Source: Xylaria sp. FL1777
Taxonomy: Eukaryota > Ascomycota > Sordariomycetes > Xylariales > Xylariaceae
Assembly: GCA_022578965.1 (NCBI GenBank)
Contig: MU400581.1
Span: 124,001-188,000 of the forward strand
Reading direction: 5' to 3'
DNA length: 64,000 nucleotides
Part shown: piece by piece, positions 58,181 to 64,000 of the stretch
How positions within the stretch are numbered: position 1 is the first letter of the stretch
Layout: the number at the start of each line of letters is the position of its first letter
Notes under the pieces: model-generated
What the model was told of the DNA's origin: nothing
The model's input: the letters and a program-made list of their open reading frames with translations, nothing else
Databases searched by the model: none
Program-made: the position numbers and the translations under genes

Positions 58181-60680
58181 TTATGCATCGCGGAATCGAA
58201 GACTACCTTTATCCCAGACTAGGCCGCTGCCGTCGTCCATAACCTCCCAATTTACCGGAAACGTGCTGCTAGTGCCATACAGAACGTCGTTCATACTGAA
58301 CACGCCCCCTATGTTTTCCGCCTTTTCCCCATTCCAAGCGTCGATAAATTGTGTTGTCGAATCTATAGTCCCCATCGTATTACTCTGATATTGGGATTGC
58401 GCGGAAGGAAGCTCGAACTTAGCGATGAGGGAGGCCAAGGCTCGTGCACCGGCCTCGGCCATCTTGCTGAGATCAGCAAGTCCCTGCAAGCGTTCTACAG
58501 CATTTTTGACGGCTTGCAAGCAATCGTTGCGCCTTAGTTGGGCCATGACTGCGGAGAGAGGATGTGGCGTCCCAGTGCTCAGACACGCCTCTAAGCAAGT
58601 CTCTCCGAGAAAACTGGTATCTTCGTAGAGACAAAGAAGTGCTACTGCAGCCTCAAATATCGAAATGATAATTCCCGGGCAACGGATACGCGTCTCCCCC
58701 ATCATGTCGTACAATGTGAAAGCGCTCTCCAGCACTTTCAAGGCGGCAGATGCCAACGCCTTCTTATGTGAGGAGAGCAAGACCTTCTTATACCCAGGGA
58801 GAATCTCGATTTGCGTACGATCCTGCAAGAGCGCAGGCCTGAAATTATAACACAAAGAGTCAAAGATCGCTATGCGAAGAATTTGTCGCTGCAAGCAAAG
58901 TTTGGGTATGCGACTATCCCACGAAGTGTCCGGCTCAAGAGAAAAAGCTGGTGGTGAAGTAAGAAGAAACTCTGTGCAAAACTTATCATATCTCTCCTGT
59001 GCCACTAGTCCATCATATTCGGGCCTTGTTGTCAACCTTTCTTGTTTCCAGAAGTTCACAATTTTCACTTGGATAATGCGTTCTGCGAACATGTCAGGTG
59101 CCTCCGCCGAATTCTCTACCTCTGGTACAAGGTGCATCCGAGGCATGTTTCCCGCGTGTAGATGGTGAGGGATGAGAGGTACTGCAAGATTCATAGTTAG
59201 TTATCTTCATCTTCGCCTTATTTTTATGAGAATTGGATATGTTGAAGCCTTTGGGATATTAAACAAAGTATTCAATTAGGATCTCTTTTGGCTTTAGAAA
59301 TAGCGACAATAAGAAAGGAGTAACTCGGGAAGACTTACTGTGGTCCATCCGGAACGATAAAGCACTAGCGGTGAAATTCGTCAGTTAGCCCAGTTGAAAG
59401 CTATTCAACTACACTTACCTGTCCAAAACATATAGACTACAGAAAGTTCGACGTCCCAGTTCCTTCTCGAATTGGTCCGTTTTATCACCTCCAAGGGTAG
59501 TCTCCAAATGCATTCCTATTCTTTGCGCCACGCGAATCCCCCCGCTTATCGAAGCCCAGAAGTTATTCACTTTACCCTGGCAAAAGAATGCAAGTCCAGC
59601 AACGGCTAGGTGCTGGACTCGTATCAACGAGCCTCGCTCATCCAGTTGTGAACATATCGACTCGAGAATCTCAGCAACAGCAGTGCATGTTTTTCGAATT
59701 TCTAGTAGTTCCACCCCTCTAATACTGTTTATCCTTTGGGATCCAGAAGGGAGAACTTGTGAGGCATACCAACAAACCTTAAGAAAAAGAACCGAAAATT
59801 CAATGTCATCAACGCTATATGGTCTATCAAGACTCCACCATTTCTGATAATGAGCAAGGAACCAAGGAGGGTAGAGTAGTTGGTGAATCCTGTGCAGGAA
59901 GGGATGTTAGCTATAATGCACCTTCTACAATAGAATAGAATGAATCAAACCAGTTCACTTCAGTAATAAAGTATTGAAGCAGGAAGTCAAGGATTGGACG
60001 GCTTGGTAGTCCTTTTAACGCCCTTTGGACTTCTGGGATAACCTCGGGTGGCAAAGAAATATCTTTTCCCTCAGCACGTACTCCTAACTGTAATTGACAT
60101 ATCGTTATTCAATGTCCAATCGCACAATACCCGGTAGCGGGTCGAAGGGATTTCATTTGGTCTGATATTGCAATACGTAAATGAAATTGATGAGTGAAAG
60201 TGAACTGGCCTGATATTTGTAAGAGTGATTATGGCAACGCCAATCCCACTACATGGCGCATCTAGAAACATACCCTTTGAACCAGAGCGAGAGTGTTGGA
60301 CCTACTTCCCTCGCTATAGCCGAAAAGCTCTGCCACTGAGGACAACTCCGTCTTTTCCTTTGGGAATGATGGAGCTATGCTAGCATACTTGGACTGAGCT
60401 GAAGAGGACTCAGATGTCCGATAACTGAGGTCGTGATGTGTATCTGCGGCACGGGGATGGCCAGGTTCCTTTGTAGCTTGGGATGGATAATAAGTGCATT
60501 GCTCCGGTCGTCTACGCTTAGTGCAATGGTCGCAAGGATATTGGCGGTTGCACTGAAGATGGTAAAGAGACGTTAATAAGACATCAAAGGGTCGGCAAGC
60601 TTACATTACTCTACCTTCTGTTTCCTTGTATAACATGGTATACAAGACGAAACCTCTCGTTTCCGCTTGCTAGCCCCCAT
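58181..60680 (-). CDS. Zn(II)2Cys6 fungal transcription factor, 6 exons, 659 aa
   Basis: Exons (minus) 60615-60680, 60274-60552, 59951-60087, 59419-59889, 59339-59364 and 58181-59181; introns of 62, 186, 61, 54 and 157 bp; total in phase. The first intron splits the zinc cluster: CIPCYTRKQK joins CNRQYPCDHCTKRRRPEQC, giving the C-x2-C-x6-C-x5-C-x2-C-x8-C pattern (residues 13-42), which binds CGG-type DNA sites. The middle homology (fungal_trans) region lies around residues 230-400: VAQRIGMHLETTLGGDK and FEKELGRRTFCSLYVLD, the usual E-x-GRR-x-W/F signature. The rest is helical with no other motif. Regulated genes are unknown; the nearest metabolic relic is the PKS remnant 1.5 kb downstream, and any past link is speculation. 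The 26-nt exon 5 is the least certain part. Confidence 0.88.
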
Positions 60681-62526
60681 GGTACCTAGTGATTTAGATA
60701 TGAATAGTTATGATCAATAGATTTGGGGTAGAATCACTACTCTTTCAATTAGCTCCTCGCCACCACTTCTGTGGCAAATTAGAAAAAAACGCCCTTTCTA
60801 TTTACTCGGATTTTGCATACCTCGTAAGACACAACATGGCCAATAGCTACCGGAACGACCTACACGTGAGAAGGCCCAGCTACACCAGAACAAGTGTAGA
60901 CTATTACCGAGGGTAGTTTTTAACATCGAAAATTTCCCCAGAGTTTCATGGCTAATCTGGAATAGGTAGATATCTAGCTCCAGACCCAATTCCTCGCCCT
61001 ATACATCCGACCTTGCACCTCTACACCCCCAGCGTATTTCGTATCATTATGTTAAATGTATTCTCTATATATTACTAATCTGCTAGACTGCGTTTCAGTG
61101 GTGGTACGACTACATGTCACCTAGTGTACTTATTACAGCTGTATACTAATCATTTATTATCTATCCTGCCGCAACGACCTATCACTGAGCATGATCTCTT
61201 TGAGAAGAGCAATAATAAATGGGAGGATGAACAGGGGGTTGGCAGGAGAACTGAGGCTGACATCAGCAATCTAGGATTTTCTGTCATCTTGCTACATCTC
61301 AGAGGTCCCTTATAATCAATTACTGCACACATATTATGTAGCCGGCATATGTAACCGACCCTCTGCATGACCACCTTCCAACCTGACAAGCGTCGTTCTT
61401 GGCAGAAACGCCAAGCAGTGCCTAGTCTTTTATATAAACTACTCCTTTAACTACATTAAGCAGTTCTAATCATACGCCTATGCCTCCCTCGTCTTTCATT
61501 CTTCGCCGTAGTCATAACTGTATGGAGAGATTAGGTTCCGAGTGCACAGATAGTAGAGGCAGACGCTAACTCTTATTGTTCCCCAGACTACCTAAAGATG
61601 ACACTTTCTAGAATCTTCAGTTGATCTCTGATCCCTAACAGCTTATCACGACTCACAGATCGGTACGCTGACCCAACATACGACATACGACGGAGATACA
61701 ACAACTGATAAAGACGGGAGAACTTATAATTCCTCTCATAGTCAAAGTAACTCACTGGCAAGGAACGAAGTTGAATATGTGAGCTTAGTAAAGCTTAGTC
61801 AGACTATACTACATAATCTGATGGTTGCACTATATTTTCTCATGCATCTTTCTGTCCGTTTGCCGATATCTCCGTGTGTGATGCAATGGCTTCAAGGTTA
61901 TGTCACAACTGATATGATCCTTCAAGCAAATAATAGTTAACCATATTGAAAAGATCTGCCGTTGCCAGAACTTTATGCTGTATGCTCCCATACATATATA
62001 ATTCTACAAGATGGCTATAAAAGCTGACTGAGCCAATACCCTAAGATCATAATTGTGAAAATACCAGCACTAACACTAACAATAAGTGACAGCTAGAATC
62101 ACATTTCAGAGCTATGACCAGAGCTCTCTTAGGTTCTGACAAAATAATACTTCATGAGGTGTTCATACCCGAAAGCTCAATAGTTATACGTATAATATCT
62201 ACCTAGGTAGGTATGTAGCATCTACATCTACAGGACAGGTACCTACATTACCTCCTATTATCCCCGGGCAGAACCCGGGGTAATCTACCCCAACCACAAA
62301 TCAGATAACCTTAGATATGGACGGGTGGGGACAGGTATGGAGCCCCAGAAATCTAGGTACTAACCTTAGATACCTACCTCCCTAGGTATCCATGTACATA
62401 TCCATATTTTAGGTCTAGATAGGTCTATTATGACAAACACAAGTAGATAGCTATCGTATGTTTCACAGACCGTCGGCGTGGTTCTAGCTTTCTTACAATA
62501 CACCAAGCCAGCAGCAGCAGCTCGCG
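60681..62526. other. AT-rich intergenic stretch with palindromic runs
   Basis: No gene is supportable. Repeated TACCTAGGTAGGTATGTAG- and CTAGGTACTAACC-type runs lie at about 62200-62390, and a perfect CCCCGGG/CCCGGGG hairpin at 62262-62280. Confidence 0.5.
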
Positions 62527-63419
62527 ATGACGTCTACCGCCTGCGTCCTCGGTCCCACCGGCCTCGTCGGCCACCAGATCCTCAGGACGCTGCTCGACAT
62601 CGATGCCTGCGAGACCGTAAACACCATCTCCCGCCGTGCGCCCAAGACCGAGTCGTCCGCAAAACTCACCGCCGCCATCGAAACCGACACGACAAAGTGG
62701 GCATCTCTATTCGCAGCGCTTTCCCCACCTCCCAAGACGGTATACTCGGCCCTCGGCAGTACGCGTTCCCAAGTCTCCCACCCCCCCGTCTCGGCGAAAC
62801 ATGCGTCTGCATGCTCCCGGAACCACTAATCATGATCCATGTCCATGTCATCAGAGCGGTGGTGTTAATGCCTGGATTCTTATAGCGACCCGCGCCCAGG
62901 CTGGCGGCATACAGAACCAGTGGAAGATCGACCATGACCGTAAGCATGCATCCGATGGCAGTCCAACGCACGTACTCATGCACCGCCATTCTTACAGTGA
63001 ACGTCGAGCTCGCGAAGGCAGCCCATGCCGCCGGCACCCAGACCTTCGTATTCGTATCGTCCGCGGGCATACGCGGCTTCGCGAGCGGCATGGTGCCGTA
63101 CTCGAAGATGAAGATCGGCGTCGAGGACACGATCAAGTCGCTCGGCTTCAACCAGGCCATCATCCTGCGTCCTGGATTCCTCATGGGCGACCGGGAGGTC
63201 GCTCATGCCGGTGGCCCTCTTCTCGGGAGCATCTTCGGTGGCATAAAGACCTATCTGGGACAAGGTGCCCAGGATAAGTTCGCTCAAGCAGACGAAGTCG
63301 TCGCGCGTGCTGCTGTCAAGGCTGCGATCCTGGCTGCCGAGGGCAAGGCCCCGAGCAAATACTGGGTTCTAGAGCAGAAAGATATCGTCAAGTTGGGCCG
63401 GGACGAATGGAAAGCGTAG
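62527..63419 (+). CDS. FMP52: FMP52-like NAD(P)-binding protein (TIP30/HTATIP2 family), mitochondrial, 3 exons, 235 aa
   Basis: Exons 62527-62758, 62886-62939 and 62998-63419; introns of 127 and 58 bp. The donor GTACGC at 62759 is preferred because it gives YSALGTTRAQAGGIQNQWK; joining exon 3 gives KIDHDLNVELAKAAHAAGTQ. Seen: VLGPTGLVGHQIL (Rossmann GxxGxxG, residues about 7-19), TFVFVSSAGIRG, MVPYSKMKIGVED (YxxxK) and ILRPGFLMGDRE. FMP52 is an outer-mitochondrial-membrane protein of uncertain function in yeast and moulds, with an atypical short-chain dehydrogenase fold. Length is normal. The GC content is well above that of the flanks. The reported substrate of the family is not established. 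Confidence 0.92.
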
Positions 63420-63767
63420 ACTGCTGCTATGGTATTTGTATCATTCATTGTCCTTCGGTTGTTAGGTGTTCTGGTGTTGGCATGATATATATACTATTGT
63501 GAACAGGGTAACTGATCTATACCTAATAATATGCAAGTATTGGTACATTTGTTCGCCGACCTGTGTTTCCTCAGCTCTATCTAGATCAACCCAACCAGAA
63601 ACTAAACGGAGACACTGAATCGATAGTCTATCGTACTATCTATCACTTCCGACAGCCTAGCTCAGCTAACTCCTATTTAGAAACTACGACATAGTAGACA
63701 ACGTATAACGTTCTATGGTAGGCACTCAAGATAGAGGCATACACACGCGTCTATCATTTTGTCATGT
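63420..63767. other. Short intergenic stretch between convergent genes
   Basis: 3' flanks of FMP52 (+) and the partial gene at the right edge (-). Nothing else seen. Confidence 0.5.
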
Positions 63768-64000
63768 TTAATTACGAGGCAATGAGCCTATTTCTTGATC
63801 TATGAGTCTTTGCTGTTCATGGAGCCAGGATCTCCAGGTTTGATCCTTTAATATCGACCGCACACGAGCCTCAAGCCACTCTGTATTTCCCCAAAAGCCC
63901 CATGAAGCCTGGAATCTCAGCCAATCGACAAGCGCAGTTTCCCAGTGCCGTACAAAGGTATTCCAGTCGTACGTCTTACCAGTTCCAACGAGTAGATTAC
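63768..64000 (-). CDS. 3' end of an unidentified gene (5' partial)
   Basis: An open minus-strand frame enters from the right edge and ends with TAA at 63768-63770. The 76 visible residues include TGKTYDWNTFVRHWETALVD, WLRFQASWGFWGNTEWLEAR and QTWRSWLHEQQRLIDQEIGS; the Trp-rich helical composition is protein-like. Family not recognised; the frame could begin within an intron near the edge. Confidence 0.5.
   Translation of the reverse strand, partial: NLLVGTGKTYDWNTFVRHWETALVDWLRFQASWGFWGNTEWLEARVRSILKDQTWRSWLHEQQRLIDQEIGSLPRN

Noticed and set aside
58425..59168. Plus-strand frames opposite the Zn2Cys6 factor
   Set aside because: Shadow frames; the minus strand has continuous fungal_trans-type sequence and spliced zinc cluster.

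Overview
The window is nuclear DNA of a filamentous ascomycete (Pezizomycotina, probably Sordariomycetes; the class is an inference). Spliceosomal introns are mostly 47-70 bp, with GT..AG ends and CTAAC/CTGAC/CTAAT branch points. The gene families are typical of moulds: sedolisin, OPT transporter, Zn2Cys6 factor, fungal rhodopsin-like membrane protein, FMP52 and a small secreted protein. There are no operons, and genes on the two strands are interspersed. Exon joins given here were deduced by eye from splice motifs, reading phase and family continuity.

Region 1-21 kb: 3' part of an S66 LD-carboxypeptidase-like gene (2-838), an uncharacterised 695-aa acidic-tract protein, a C2H2 zinc-finger gene, a secreted sedolisin-type peptidase, tRNA-Ser(AGA), mitochondrial NADH-cytochrome b5 reductase, a mariner-like MITE, an OPT oligopeptide transporter and a nucleoside 2-deoxyribosyltransferase-like protein.

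Region 21-31 kb is dense in housekeeping genes: an RGG-rich protein, LUC7 (U1 snRNP splicing factor), GPI16 (GPI transamidase subunit; divergent with LUC7), an SRR1-domain protein and a seven-helix rhodopsin-domain membrane protein.

Region 31-44 kb is more accessory: 2.7 kb without genes, a 112-aa small secreted protein, a bHLH factor, a roughly 970-aa multi-exon gene that joins a complete protein-kinase domain to an OTU-like cysteine-protease-like domain with Asp-rich repeats (the most unusual gene here), a secreted M14 zinc carboxypeptidase and an orphan Psq/CENP-B-type transposase N-terminus.

Region 44-64 kb: a D-2-hydroxyacid dehydrogenase, a decayed coiled-coil gene, an amino-acid permease, COQ3 (ubiquinone methyltransferase) divergent with RIB3 (riboflavin synthesis), a decayed C-terminal part of a 6-MSAS-like polyketide synthase, a Zn2Cys6 regulator, FMP52 and the 3' end of an unknown gene. 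Secreted proteases plus peptide and amino-acid transporters suggest protein-degrading nutrition, but the genes are not clustered tightly enough to call a pathway.
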